A stretch of 30,479 nt of DNA from JBJHCA01 sp050485785 (GCA_050485785.1 JBJHCA010000035.1:1-30479); one strand, 5' to 3'. Numbered from the stretch's first letter, positions 1 through 9,419 are shown. The notes: generated by a model from the letters alone, not told the origin. Numbers and translations are program-made.

Positions 1-211
1 GAAAAGTAGCGTTGGGAGCAGGGCCTGTAACGTCATTCAGAGCAAAGAGAAGATCTGATTTTTCAGGTATGGGAGCATCGCATTCCACTTCAACCTCATC
101 ACCTATAAATAATGCATCGCCTTCGGTTACGTGCCGGGTAATGTTACATGAATACCATAATATTACCCACAAACACAAAAAGACTGACCTCATTATCAGA
201 TCGTATTTCAT
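1..211 (-). CDS. TamL-type outer-membrane lipoprotein, N-terminal fragment
   Basis: A reading frame starts at ATG 211-209 (alternative in-frame ATG at 193) and stays open to the window edge, so only about 70 residues are visible. The N-terminus is a lipoprotein signal: a hydrophobic stretch followed by a lipobox-like WYSC, the Cys being the predicted lipidated residue. After it comes TRHVTEGDALFIGDEVEVEC, resembling the first POTRA-like strand of TamL/BamA-like lipoproteins. It starts 11 bases after the stop of tamB on the same strand. In Bacteroidota a lipidated BamA-superfamily barrel (TamL) is commonly encoded beside tamB and is thought to act with it in outer-membrane assembly or lipid transport. 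The signal and spacing are seen directly; the TamL identity is inferred mainly from context, because the barrel lies outside the window. Confidence 0.75.
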   Translation of the reverse strand, partial: MKYDLIMRSVFLCLWVILWYSCNITRHVTEGDALFIGDEVEVECDAPIPEKSDLLFALNDVTGPAPNATF

Positions 212-222
212 TGCCGTATTTC

Positions 223-3200
223 TTAATCTTGTTCTGCCTCTTCAGCTGCTCTTCTGAATAAATCCCTCAGTCGGTTGTAGTCTCTTACATAAATCAGACC
301 AAAACCGGTTTGGATGAGCTGCCCGTCGATAACGTTTTCAAAGGTTTGCTCCCTGAAAGCCCTGATCCTGAATCTCCTGGCTTCTCCGAGGCTGTATTCT
401 GCGGAAAGGTTGCCGGCAATATCGCTGAATTCCTGCTGCTCACGACTTTGTTCTCCTTCCACATCAACACTTCCTCCTACTTCAATTTTCAGCCGGTCAT
501 CAAAAAACCTGCGCGAAATGCCCCAGATTACTTCTGTTCTTCCATCGGCTTCTCCGGTGGTGAAGTCTTCATACGATTCAATGCCAATGCTGAGGTCAAA
601 CCCAGTCACATATTTGGAAGCCAGTCGGTTAAGCTGCTGAGTCAAAACGTTGCTTACGCTTCGGCGTGCTGCAGCGGATGAACCGCCACCGCCACTTCCT
701 GACAATGGATCCTGGGCAAGAAATGAATTGAGAACGATGAGTGAAAACACTTGTTTGTTGAGCTCATTGATCTGCTGGTCCTGGTTGAGTTCCTGAATAA
801 TGGGGTAAAGTCCCGGAACAGCACCCCTGGCTTCTTCAGCCAGTTCAATCCCAAAGCTGATATCCGGCGACATCAGTTCATCACTCATATTGAGCTGCAC
901 AGTAAACGGATAGGCCTGCCTGGCCTGAGGCGGCACTTCTGCCAGTCGGCCGCGAAGCAGGTTTTCAGGCGATGCTCTCACAGTATACAGTGCCTGAATA
1001 TCCAGCCTCGGCTTCATGATATCACCTTGCCAGGTTATGCTGCTTCCGGGTACCACTGCAAATCTTCGGGGAACTAATCCCATAAACAGCAACTGATAAC
1101 TGCCTTCTGCAATTTCATATCTCCCTGTCAGATTCATTACTCCCGCCGGGTTGATATCCAGATCGAGCTCTGCATTTCCCCTGAATTGAAGAATGTCGTT
1201 GCCGGAAGGATCAATAAACACCGAAAACTGTGCATCGGGCTCTGACTGGATAACCATGGCTACCTGAAAGCCTTTCAGTGCAGTAGTGGGAGCCAGCGTA
1301 TCGGAGAAATCATCGGGATCATACTCGCTGAGGTCAACAAACTCAACAATGCCTTCCATTTCTGCCAGCGTGGCTTCATAAGCAGGGATCATCAGAAAAA
1401 AACGCGTATTGCTCTTGACAGTAATGGTGCCGTTAACACGCGGTAAGTCCTGATTGCCCGTTATGTCAAGTTGTGCATCGGCAATCAGCCTCCCGCGGTA
1501 CATGTCCTCTATCCATTCTTCGGTATCTATCACCCTGAAATTGGCGGCCCGCAAACTCAGGTTCAGGTCATAATTACTGAAATCAGTCATGAGAACAGAG
1601 CCTGACAGTGTTGCTCGGTTGCCGTCTGCATCGCGCAACACAAACTGTTCCATATGCATACCCGAATGATCAAACCGTATGCGTTCCTGATTCATTACAA
1701 ATCGATTACCAAGCATGGGGTAGTAAAAGGCCGCTTCATTAAACTGAACATAGCCATTGAGGCGGGGCGCAGAGGAACTTCCGGTAATGTTGAGTTCTCC
1801 CGTAATATTCCCGCTCAGATCCTCAATATAGGTGTCGGCAAAGGGCTCGGTAATGGCAAAGTTCAGATTGTAAATTTCCACATCCATACTGATGGCGTCC
1901 TCACCATCACCTGTCAATTCATAATAGCCTCTCAATCTTCCGTGATAATCGTCTGCAGTTAGCTGCAGATCAATTTCATAGCGGTTTTCGACAGGGGTGT
2001 GCACCGTGGCAGTCACATCGCCTACATATTGATCGTAATATTCAAGGTCTTTTACGGATATTTCCGATTCAAAGTACAATGATTCTGAATCCAGCCTTAT
2101 CAGCGCAGTTCCGCTAATCCTTCCTGCAACGATGTTCTCTTCCTGATTGATGATTTTACTGATCTGATCCAGTTCAAAATTTCTGATTACAAACTCCAGA
2201 TCATCATTCACCAGGTTGCTCAAACCAAACATCTGCTCTTCCCGTGAAAAAATAAACTCCTCTGCACGGATTCCGTTGCTGCTGTAAACCAGCAGATTGG
2301 AAGGCGATACCTGCCAGGGTTCATATTCCAGTATAAACTGGTCTTCACGGATACTGTAAATTATACTGTCGCCGTGGATTTCCATATAGCCGCCCAGTAA
2401 AAACCTGTCTTTACCTTCTTCATCCCTGATGTTAAATACATTATTAAGCCTTCCTTCCGAAAGATCACCGGCAATGCTCAGGTGCTTGATGGTATATGTG
2501 CCGTAACTAAAAGCACCCACAGTGAGCGCATAGTGCATGGCTTCAAAGTCAGATGATGCTGTAAAGGCAATGCTGTCAATGGTATAATCTCCATAAATGA
2601 TTGCAGGAAAGCGGATATCCACAGCCATGTTGCGATCGTTTTGGGAATATCTGGCCTCAAGCCTTTGTGGCACCATCCGCTCCAGATCAGGCATTAAAAA
2701 ATTGGTAAACAGCGAGGTATTGAGAATTTCTGCTTCAAATACAAAATACCGGTCTGTTTCAGTGGTATCTGTCACGTAAAGAGTATCACTTACTATGCCG
2801 TTAATATCAGTTATCACTGCAATGCTGTCCGGGTCAAACAAAGGAACGTAATGGTTGATATGTTCCCTCATAACCCGGGGGAGATCTTCAAAATTGATAT
2901 TGCTTTCCCACAACATCGACAGATAATCTGATATGAAATGCAGTTTAACACTGTCGGGAAACTGTGCCAGTTCAAGGATCAGCGAATCGGCCCTGAGTCG
3001 CTCTTCGTTCCACGTGATCACCAGTTCCCGGGTTTCCATTTGCACATCGGCCAAAAACGGATCAGTTCCCCATACCGTTCCTTTTGACTTAAATCTCGCC
3101 GTAATCTCGTCCTCCATCGGGTAAACGGCGTGCGCAGTTAGCTGGCGAAGCTCCAGATCATACCGGAAAACCGGCAGCGTGGTGTCGCGGAAATCCGCAT

Positions 3201-5502
3201 CCAGTGAAAGATCAAAATTGAGATGCTCGTTAGGCGAACTCACCGCGATTTGCCACAATCCTCCTTCTCCCTCAATGGATCCCGAAATTTTGTGGTAGCC
3301 ATATTCCAGATAAGATGCAGTATCAATGTTGAAACTTCCTCCAATTCTCATGGTGGCCGGGTCAAATCCGGTCCCATCCAGTGAAGCCTGCATGGTCAAC
3401 GGCCCCAGGGTATCGCCCATATTCAGCAACGCCCCAATTTTTAACTGCTCCGTTGCAGCGCTTACACTGAAATACTCATGATCCTTGACCCAGCTCAAAT
3501 TTCCTTCTGCTTCCATGTTTCCGGAGCCCGTACTAAGGGCCAGGTCAAATTGCATGCTGTCTGCTGTTCCCCTGGCAAATCCGGTCAATTCATAGGTTTC
3601 CGGTAAGTGAACGGTCTCCTGATCAACAGCATCTGCCATCAGCAGGTAAAGGTCATTGGCGGTAGTAGACACGTAGATGTCCGGAAAATGATACTTCAGT
3701 TTGTCAGGGTCAGTTACATTGACCAGAATGCCCGGCATTGAAAATCCGGTTTGTGCTAACATTTTACCGTCTAATCGCGTGAAATGCAGGCTGTCAAGCC
3801 TGCCATTCACCAAAGTACTCAACATTACCGGATATCCCAAGTACTCTTCCAGGCCATATTCAGTAATCAACTCCTCATCGTAGATCCTCAAATCTTCCGG
3901 GTCAATCATAGCATCCGCTTCAAACATTATGACCATTTGTCCTGGATTATCCATGACCGTATTAAAAGCAGGATAAACGGCCTTAAACTCACTTCTCAGC
4001 CTGCTGTGGGCTGTCTTGAGATAAAGCTCCTGCCAATGCATGGCCGTATCCGTAACAAGAATGCTGCCTGCTAGGGAGTCCAGTTGCAAACCGCTTCTTT
4101 CCCTGAATTCCGCCCTCGAAATGTCTGCCCTGATTTGGTCGTGGTCAAGTACAACCTGCTCCGCCAAAAATCCAAGACCGCTAAGCCTGATATGGCCGGG
4201 GTCAAAACTCCGTGTTCCCTGCATAGTGGCATGATCCAAATATTCCAGGTAATTGTTGTTCAGATCAATGTTTTTGATAAGTACAGAAGGGCCGAAGTAA
4301 AACTTTCCGGCTGTTGATCCGGCATCGGTTTCTTCATTGGTGGGGATAGCTCTTTGTGGTTCGCTTCGCTCATGGGTATAGTGGTCCTTTCCGGTTAGTC
4401 CTTCATAAGGCATGCGACTTTCATATCGGATATCCGAGTTGTGGAGAAGGATAGTTTCCAGTTCATACCTGTCCCGGTTGAGATCAATCATTTCCGGGAT
4501 CAGTAAAAAACTCCCGATATCGCCCTGCGCAAGCGTACCGGATATCTCATCATCAAATGCAACGGTCAGAGCGGTTAGTTCCACCTTTCCAATGCTTATC
4601 TCTGGAAGAGTGGCAGTGCCGGGCCCGGCCGGATCATCAGTCATTTCATGTGCAGACCGCGTTACGGGCACAGGCCAGGTTCGATAACTGATGGCTGATT
4701 CATCCATTCTGATTTCATTCAGAGCGAATAACTGTTCGGGAAGTTTCAATTCGCGAACGTCGATATCGAGACTACCTAAACTGACGGAGGCTTCCATACC
4801 TTCAGCATGCTGCACATAATCAATATTTACATTGGCCACAGCCAATCGGTTGAGCCTGATGTCGGGCATGGCTACTTCATCGTCCGTTTCTGCTGTGGAC
4901 GGTGCAAATGGTTGGCTTTGCACTCCTTTAAATCGTGTATCACGAATCTCAATTACATCTGGATAAAAGGACAAAGTATTGAGGTCAAAGTCCAGAAAAC
5001 GGGTACTCAGCAAACCCAGATGCAATGCAAAGTCATCACCGGCCGGTTCATCCAGGTATTTAAGCCTGATATTTTCAAGAAGAATATGCTTTAACCTGAC
5101 TTCCCACCCTCCGGAGTCTTCATCTCCGGGCGGCATTTCTTCCGGTTCGGGGGAGCCCTCCTGAGTGCCGGCGAAGGCATCGATAACAAACTGATAATTA
5201 AAATCATCGCCCATACTTGGTCGGTAAACATTGGCAGCAACTCCCCTCAGTTCAAGAGAACGAACTACCACCTTTTTCCGGAACAATTGCCACATGGCAA
5301 TGTCAACTGCAAGCATTTGACTGTATATCAGTGTATCCTGATTTAGATCTTCCATGTAAAAGCCATGGAGTGCTATTTTTCTGGGAAAGCGAATTGAAAA
5401 ACGCTCAATAGCCACTTTTGTACCCGTTTGATTTTCGAGGTACCTTACTGCATGCCCCGTTAGATAATCCTGAGTTACCTGAAACTGCAGTACAATAAAC
5501 AA
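223..5502 (-). CDS. tamB: TamB-family translocation/assembly module (DUF490 C-terminus)
   Basis: A very large (about 1,760 residues or more) AsmA/TamB-like protein. It should be an inner-membrane-anchored periplasmic beta-groove protein that bridges to the outer membrane for barrel-protein assembly and/or phospholipid transport. The body is a long succession of amphipathic beta-strands with the LxLxAxxxD patterns typical of the family. The last 450 or so residues carry the TamB/DUF490 domain (for example LDINPAGVMNLTGRYEIAEG, then SGSGGGGSS and GFDLSIGIESYED near the C-terminus). The coordinates use TTG 5502, the only ATG/GTG/TTG codon near the start, but this cuts through a hydrophobic helix. 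The frame is open to the stop at 5604-5602, and the extra codons encode a basic segment plus the rest of the helix (ILRLLAGVFAFILLLFIVLQF). The true start is therefore probably a non-standard codon such as ATT 5586-5584. The TamL-like lipoprotein follows after 11 bases. Confidence 0.93.
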   Translation of the reverse strand: MFIVLQFQVTQDYLTGHAVRYLENQTGTKVAIERFSIRFPRKIALHGFYMEDLNQDTLIYSQMLAVDIAMWQLFRKKVVVRSLELRGVAANVYRPSMGDDFNYQFVIDAFAGTQEGSPEPEEMPPGDEDSGGWEVRLKHILLENIRLKYLDEPAGDDFALHLGLLSTRFLDFDLNTLSFYPDVIEIRDTRFKGVQSQPFAPSTAETDDEVAMPDIRLNRLAVANVNIDYVQHAEGMEASVSLGSLDIDVRELKLPEQLFALNEIRMDESAISYRTWPVPVTRSAHEMTDDPAGPGTATLPEISIGKVELTALTVAFDDEISGTLAQGDIGSFLLIPEMIDLNRDRYELETILLHNSDIRYESRMPYEGLTGKDHYTHERSEPQRAIPTNEETDAGSTAGKFYFGPSVLIKNIDLNNNYLEYLDHATMQGTRSFDPGHIRLSGLGFLAEQVVLDHDQIRADISRAEFRERSGLQLDSLAGSILVTDTAMHWQELYLKTAHSRLRSEFKAVYPAFNTVMDNPGQMVIMFEADAMIDPEDLRIYDEELITEYGLEEYLGYPVMLSTLVNGRLDSLHFTRLDGKMLAQTGFSMPGILVNVTDPDKLKYHFPDIYVSTTANDLYLLMADAVDQETVHLPETYELTGFARGTADSMQFDLALSTGSGNMEAEGNLSWVKDHEYFSVSAATEQLKIGALLNMGDTLGPLTMQASLDGTGFDPATMRIGGSFNIDTASYLEYGYHKISGSIEGEGGLWQIAVSSPNEHLNFDLSLDADFRDTTLPVFRYDLELRQLTAHAVYPMEDEITARFKSKGTVWGTDPFLADVQMETRELVITWNEERLRADSLILELAQFPDSVKLHFISDYLSMLWESNINFEDLPRVMREHINHYVPLFDPDSIAVITDINGIVSDTLYVTDTTETDRYFVFEAEILNTSLFTNFLMPDLERMVPQRLEARYSQNDRNMAVDIRFPAIIYGDYTIDSIAFTASSDFEAMHYALTVGAFSYGTYTIKHLSIAGDLSEGRLNNVFNIRDEEGKDRFLLGGYMEIHGDSIIYSIREDQFILEYEPWQVSPSNLLVYSSNGIRAEEFIFSREEQMFGLSNLVNDDLEFVIRNFELDQISKIINQEENIVAGRISGTALIRLDSESLYFESEISVKDLEYYDQYVGDVTATVHTPVENRYEIDLQLTADDYHGRLRGYYELTGDGEDAISMDVEIYNLNFAITEPFADTYIEDLSGNITGELNITGSSSAPRLNGYVQFNEAAFYYPMLGNRFVMNQERIRFDHSGMHMEQFVLRDADGNRATLSGSVLMTDFSNYDLNLSLRAANFRVIDTEEWIEDMYRGRLIADAQLDITGNQDLPRVNGTITVKSNTRFFLMIPAYEATLAEMEGIVEFVDLSEYDPDDFSDTLAPTTALKGFQVAMVIQSEPDAQFSVFIDPSGNDILQFRGNAELDLDINPAGVMNLTGRYEIAEGSYQLLFMGLVPRRFAVVPGSSITWQGDIMKPRLDIQALYTVRASPENLLRGRLAEVPPQARQAYPFTVQLNMSDELMSPDISFGIELAEEARGAVPGLYPIIQELNQDQQINELNKQVFSLIVLNSFLAQDPLSGSGGGGSSAAARRSVSNVLTQQLNRLASKYVTGFDLSIGIESYEDFTTGEADGRTEVIWGISRRFFDDRLKIEVGGSVDVEGEQSREQQEFSDIAGNLSAEYSLGEARRFRIRAFREQTFENVIDGQLIQTGFGLIYVRDYNRLRDLFRRAAEEAEQD

Positions 5503-5677
5503 GAGCAGGATAAAAGCAAATACTCCGGCCAGTAGCCGCAGTATCCATTGAGCACCTGTTTTGAGTATTTCGGAGGGTTTGATAATTTGCGTTTTTGTTG
5601 ATTAAGAGCCTAAAAATAGCTGCTTGGTTCCAATTTTGCTTTTCCTCATGTAAAAAACGTCAAACTGTACCATGGGT

Positions 5678-5702
5678 TTAACCCGGCAGTGGAACGGGTT
5701 AA
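5678..5702. repeat. 8-bp inverted repeat upstream of tamB/guaD
   Basis: TTAACCCG (5678-5685) and CGGGTTAA (5695-5702) are perfectly complementary around a 9-base loop. No T-tract follows on either strand, so it is not a typical intrinsic terminator. It could be an operator or part of a 5' leader in this divergent intergenic region. Confidence 0.4.
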
Positions 5703-5858
5703 CTGATGCTGAAATTATCTTTGGTCTCTGCAAGCTTGGAATGGAAAGGAATTCATGCTGCCCAAGGCTGAAAACTTCTTTGTTCGGTAAGGTTATGGAT
5801 ACCGGGAAACAGGTTGTATGCCTGAATCCCAGAATAGAATGCCATAATCGTTTTCAAG

Positions 5859-5893
5859 TTTGGGCAACAATTTGCATAGTTGCCTTACTTTGC
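5859..5893 (+). promoter_or_regulatory. Candidate Bacteroidota promoter for the guanine deaminase gene
   Basis: TTTG at 5859-5862 is followed after 22 bases by TTACTTTGC (5885-5893), a one-mismatch version of the TAnnTTTG -7 box. The predicted leader to the ATG at 6002 is about 100 bases. Confidence 0.45.
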
Positions 5894-6001
5894 AACCCCT
5901 TAGTATAGTTTAAAACCGGGTCAGGAATAATCCGATTCACAACACAATGGCAAGGGGAGTGTTGATTATCTGTTTGAGCAAGGGAAAAAATATGGATAAA
6001 A

Positions 6002-6478
6002 ATGAGTGATCAGGATTTGTACTTTATGAAAGAGGCTGTTAAGCTGTCGAGGCAAAACCTTGAGTTAAAACATGGCGGGCCTTTCGGTGCACTGATTGTG
6101 ATGGAAGGAAACATCATTTCCAGAGGCTGGAATCAGGTGCTGAGACTCAATGATCCCACGGCACATGCCGAAGTAATGGCAATTAGAAATGCCTGTAAAG
6201 AACTCAATGACTACGTTATCGCCGGGGCTACCATTTACTGTAGCTGTGAGCCTTGCCCGATGTGCCTGTCTGCCATTCACTGGGCACGAATTAGCCGGAT
6301 TGTTTACGGCAACACTCACAAGGATGCCGCTTCCATTGGATTTGATGATGCGGTAATTTACGACCAGCTCAGCAAACCTGTTCATGAACGGATCATCTCC
6401 ATGAAGCAATGTGCGCATTCAGAAGCCAGACAGGTTTTTGATGAATGGAATCAGATGGAAGATAAAATCCTCTATTGA
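6002..6478 (+). CDS. guaD: Guanine deaminase / nucleoside deaminase (CDA superfamily)
   Basis: A 158-residue cytidine-deaminase-superfamily zinc hydrolase. The catalytic HAE motif is at residues 55-57 (TAHAEVMAIRNAC). The zinc ligands are in the CEPCPMC motif, with Cys85 and Cys88 pairing with His55; Glu57 is the proton shuttle. The N-terminal GGPFGALIV, the NDPTAHAE context and the C-terminal YGNTHKDAASIGFDDAVIYD are characteristic of Bacillus subtilis-type guanine deaminase, which converts guanine to xanthine and ammonia. TadA-like tRNA deaminases lack that C-terminal segment. Length fits the GuaD family (about 155). The ATG at 6002 is preceded by a short, immediately terminated upstream ATG at 5992. 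It is probably monocistronic; the lpdA -7 box follows. A related nucleobase or nucleoside as the true substrate cannot be excluded. Confidence 0.88.
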   Translation: MSDQDLYFMKEAVKLSRQNLELKHGGPFGALIVMEGNIISRGWNQVLRLNDPTAHAEVMAIRNACKELNDYVIAGATIYCSCEPCPMCLSAIHWARISRIVYGNTHKDAASIGFDDAVIYDQLSKPVHERIISMKQCAHSEARQVFDEWNQMEDKILY

Positions 6479-6534
6479 CAGTAAAATCAGATTGGATAAG
6501 GTTGTTGCAGCATCGCAAAACCGCTAATTCTTGC

Positions 6535-6543
6535 TACCTTTGC
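6535..6543 (+). promoter_or_regulatory. TAnnTTTG -7 box upstream of lpdA
   Basis: TACCTTTGC at 6535-6543 is a perfect TAnnTTTG -7 element 27 bases before the lpdA ATG. No convincing -33 TTTG lies at the usual 19-21 base spacing. Confidence 0.6.
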
Positions 6544-6569
6544 AGCGCAAAAATCTATACTGTTAAAGC

Positions 6570-7976
6570 ATGAAGGAATTCGATGTAGTAATTATTGGTT
6601 CAGGGCCGGGCGGTTATGTTTGTGCCATCCGATGTGCCCAGCTGGGAATGAAAGTTGCCCTGATAGAAAAATACGATACACTGGGTGGCACCTGTCTGAA
6701 TGTTGGCTGTATTCCTTCCAAAGCACTGCTGGATTCCTCCGAGCATTTTCACGCGGCCACACACAAATTCAGCGACCACGGGATTAAAACAGGCAAACTG
6801 GCTGTCGATATGCCCCGGATGATCGCCCGCAAAGACGAAGTAGTGAAGCAAACCTGTGACGGTGTGGCCTACCTGATGAAGAAAAACAACATTGAGGTTT
6901 ACTACGGCACCGGATCTTTTGTGGATCAATACACGGTGAATATAGCATCGAATGATGGCAATAATACTAAAATCAAAGGCCGTCGTATCATCATTGCCAC
7001 AGGATCAAAGCCCATTACTCCAAAGGCGTTCAACTACGATAAGAAGCAAATTATCACTTCAACCGAAGCGCTGAATATCAGCAAAGTACCCAAAGACATG
7101 GTGATCATTGGTGCCGGAGTGATAGGGCTTGAGCTGGGTTCAGTTTATGCCCGTCTCGGCACTCAGGTAAGCGTAGTGGAGTTTACCGATAAGTTGATTG
7201 GCGGCATGGACGCAGAAATGGGTCGCGAACTGGCCAAATCACTCAAAAAACTTGGTTTCACTTTTTACCTGAATCACGAAGTTATCAGTGTGGAAGCTTC
7301 AGGTAAGAGCACTGTTCTTAAAGCCAAAAACAGGAAAACCGATGAACAGCTTGAACTTAAAGCCGAATATACACTGGTTTCCATTGGCAGATACCCATAC
7401 ACTGAAGGCCTTAAAACGGAAAATGCGGGAATAGAACTGGATGATCGCGGTCGGGTAAAAGTAAACGATCAGCTTCAAACCAACATCGAGCACATTTACG
7501 CAATTGGCGATGTGGTGCGGGGTGCCATGCTGGCGCATAAAGCCGAAGAAGAAGGTGTAGTGCTGGCAGAACAGTTGGCAGGCCAAAAGCCCCATTTAAA
7601 CTATCTCTTGATACCCAATGTAGTGTACACCTGGCCCGAAGTTGCCGGTGTAGGTTATACCGAAGAGCAGCTCAAAGAACAGGGCAGGGCATATAAGAAA
7701 GGGAAATTCCCCTTTAAAGCCCTGGGCAGGGCCAGAGCCAGTTCAGATATAGACGGTCTGGTCAAAATTCTGGCTGACCGCGAAACTGATGAAGTTTTGG
7801 GTGTGCACATTATTGGTCCCCGGGCTGCAGATATGATTGCCCAGGCCGTGTCAAATATGGAGTTCAGAGCAACGGCTGAAGACATGGCCATACAATGCTA
7901 CGCTCACCCTACATTTATGGAAGCCGTGAAAGAGGCCTCTCTGGATGCCACGGACAAAAGACCACTGCACCTTTAA
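6570..7976 (+). CDS. lpdA: Dihydrolipoyl dehydrogenase (E3)
   Basis: A 468-residue flavoprotein disulfide reductase that reoxidises dihydrolipoamide for the 2-oxoacid dehydrogenase and glycine-cleavage complexes, passing electrons to NAD+. Visible motifs in order: FAD-binding GSGPGG near residue 10; redox-active disulfide GGTCLNVGCIPSK (Cys42 and Cys47); NAD-binding GAGVIGLELGS at 181-191; second FAD-contact motif YAIGDVV; and the C-terminal dimer interface with the active-site pair in HPTFME (His446, Glu451). All catalytic residues are present and the length is canonical. The CxxxxC spacing and HPTxxE distinguish it from glutathione or mercuric reductase. No E1 or E2 genes are adjacent, as often for the lpd that serves several complexes. 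It converges on the next gene with a 12-base gap. Confidence 0.97.
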   Translation: MKEFDVVIIGSGPGGYVCAIRCAQLGMKVALIEKYDTLGGTCLNVGCIPSKALLDSSEHFHAATHKFSDHGIKTGKLAVDMPRMIARKDEVVKQTCDGVAYLMKKNNIEVYYGTGSFVDQYTVNIASNDGNNTKIKGRRIIIATGSKPITPKAFNYDKKQIITSTEALNISKVPKDMVIIGAGVIGLELGSVYARLGTQVSVVEFTDKLIGGMDAEMGRELAKSLKKLGFTFYLNHEVISVEASGKSTVLKAKNRKTDEQLELKAEYTLVSIGRYPYTEGLKTENAGIELDDRGRVKVNDQLQTNIEHIYAIGDVVRGAMLAHKAEEEGVVLAEQLAGQKPHLNYLLIPNVVYTWPEVAGVGYTEEQLKEQGRAYKKGKFPFKALGRARASSDIDGLVKILADRETDEVLGVHIIGPRAADMIAQAVSNMEFRATAEDMAIQCYAHPTFMEAVKEASLDATDKRPLHL

Positions 7977-7988
7977 CTGAGAGAAGGG

Positions 7989-9419
7989 CTATAAAGCGGC
8001 GATTTTGTCGAGAAACCACTGTTTGTCGCTCAGTGATCTGTGTTGCTCCACATCGTTTCTGAACTCCTCCAGCTGTGCCTTGTCATAGGGATTTACCCGC
8101 AGCATACGTCCAAAATTCCGCAGCATATTGTTGTATTGCTGCTTGAGTTGAGTGGATAGCTGCTCATTGCGGCGCAGATAAATTCTGAAACTCTCCAGCA
8201 ATGCCTCCATGGCTTTGTATTCATCCAGCTCATAATAGGTTTTGAGCAACATCCACCTCGCACTAAGGGCGTAAAAAATGTCATGGTACTCCACTTCGCG
8301 AAGCAACTCCACTACAAGCCCGTAATTTTTCCTGGAGAACTCAAGCCTGGCTTTGTTGTAGGATAGGGCACTCTCGCGGTAATCAACCGGAAGAAACTTA
8401 TTGTAATCCTTGATAAACTGCTCTGTCCATTCAAAAGCACCGGTCTGGCTGCCTACTGTCACAATGTTCTTATAGTGCCACGGAGCCAGTTCACCCTGTC
8501 TCAGCAAAAGCTCGTGGTCAATCTGATCTTTGTAGATTTCAAACAGCTTCCCATAATAGCGGGTATCTCCGCTGTTGATTTTTTTGATGCAATAATTCTG
8601 GGTAAAAATGTAAATCGTATCCAGCTCTTCGGCGTCAAAAATTTTACCGTATTCCCTCAGTAGCGGCAACAGCTCCTCAAAATGCTGCTCATTCTCCTGC
8701 TCCGAAAGGGTTTTGTAAATAGTAAAGTATATCCTGATGGCCGGCAAGTCGATGTACTTGCTTTCCTCAATGTACTGCAGCAGAGGAGTGATGAAGTCAA
8801 TATTGGCATCTACATTCAGAAAGTTTTTATAGTTCAGCACATCGCAATACAGCTTCAGCTTGTGTTGAAAATAAAATGCATCCAGATTGAAATCAATGTC
8901 CTGAAGATTTAAGGTAGTGGTGCGCTTAACACCATCCTGTTCCAAAAACAACCGCCGGGTGCGTTCATACCTGAAGCGGTTAAGGTAAAATCCAGTATCG
9001 AGGCGTCCACGGTCTTCCGACCTTTTCAGGAAATTTCGCTCAATGCCCAGGTAATGCTGCTTAAGATCGCGGTGATGCAGCTCCGGTAACAAATTGAGGT
9101 CTTTTTCATCAGGATCGTTTTCCCACAGTGTCCATGATAAAAAATCCAGGCCCAGCCTGTTCAGCGCGGAGCTCAAATGGCGCAGTTTTATATCATCGTA
9201 CTTCTCTTTGCCAAAAACATGGCGCCACGTGGTTTCTTTATCGGGCCAGCTATCGTCTTTTCCGTTAAGGTATGATTGCACAAAGTCATACAACCTCAGC
9301 GCAAGCTTTGCCTGTACAGATGGGTGGCCACGGAGGTAATCGCCGAACTGTATCCGCTCGGCATTGTTAAGTTTCAACAGAAAAGCCTGCAGTTTTTTAC
9401 TTAGTTTTGGTTTATGCAC
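7989..9419 (-). CDS. Conserved Bacteroidota helical protein of unknown function
   Basis: An all-alpha protein of about 476 residues, rich in charged residues, Leu and Tyr. I recognise it only as a type common in Bacteroidota and do not know its function. The C-terminal half (for example FSRKNYGLVVELLREVEYHD, ARWMLLKTYYELDEYKAME) looks like degenerate TPR-like helix pairs. No signal peptide or transmembrane segment is seen, so it is probably cytoplasmic. There is no ATG start. I chose GTG 9419-9417, just before HKPKLSKKLQAFL where homologous proteins would be expected to begin. TTG 9428 and TTG 9485 are alternatives. A -7 box at 9529-9522 would give a leader of about 100 bases. An ATG at 9511-9509 opens a second frame that would join this one only by a slip at an A7 run (9443-9437). 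Confidence 0.8.
   Translation of the reverse strand: MHKPKLSKKLQAFLLKLNNAERIQFGDYLRGHPSVQAKLALRLYDFVQSYLNGKDDSWPDKETTWRHVFGKEKYDDIKLRHLSSALNRLGLDFLSWTLWENDPDEKDLNLLPELHHRDLKQHYLGIERNFLKRSEDRGRLDTGFYLNRFRYERTRRLFLEQDGVKRTTTLNLQDIDFNLDAFYFQHKLKLYCDVLNYKNFLNVDANIDFITPLLQYIEESKYIDLPAIRIYFTIYKTLSEQENEQHFEELLPLLREYGKIFDAEELDTIYIFTQNYCIKKINSGDTRYYGKLFEIYKDQIDHELLLRQGELAPWHYKNIVTVGSQTGAFEWTEQFIKDYNKFLPVDYRESALSYNKARLEFSRKNYGLVVELLREVEYHDIFYALSARWMLLKTYYELDEYKAMEALLESFRIYLRRNEQLSTQLKQQYNNMLRNFGRMLRVNPYDKAQLEEFRNDVEQHRSLSDKQWFLDKIAAL

Larger units (their letters stand above)
5587..6001. other. Intergenic region between divergent tamB and guaD-like gene
   Basis: About 415 bases without a convincing gene. 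It should hold the promoters of both divergent genes. A perfect -7 box TATCTTTG lies on the plus strand at 5716-5723, and a second box (TTACTTTGC) lies close to the deaminase gene. An inverted repeat sits at 5678-5702. The longest plus-strand frame (5672-5908, 78 codons) has many Cys and Trp, no recognisable domain and no ribosome binding site, so I do not call it a gene. On the minus strand, TATTTTTA about 30 bases upstream of codon 5586 is a 7/8 match to the -7 consensus and could start the tamB transcript. Confidence 0.6.

Noticed and set aside
12..257. 81-codon plus-strand frame
   Set aside because: It is antisense to the TamL-like lipoprotein start and the end of tamB; the minus-strand lipobox protein explains the region.
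5672..5908. 78-codon plus-strand frame between tamB and the deaminase gene
   Set aside because: No ribosome binding site, no domain, odd Cys/Trp-rich composition, and it overlaps the deaminase promoter.
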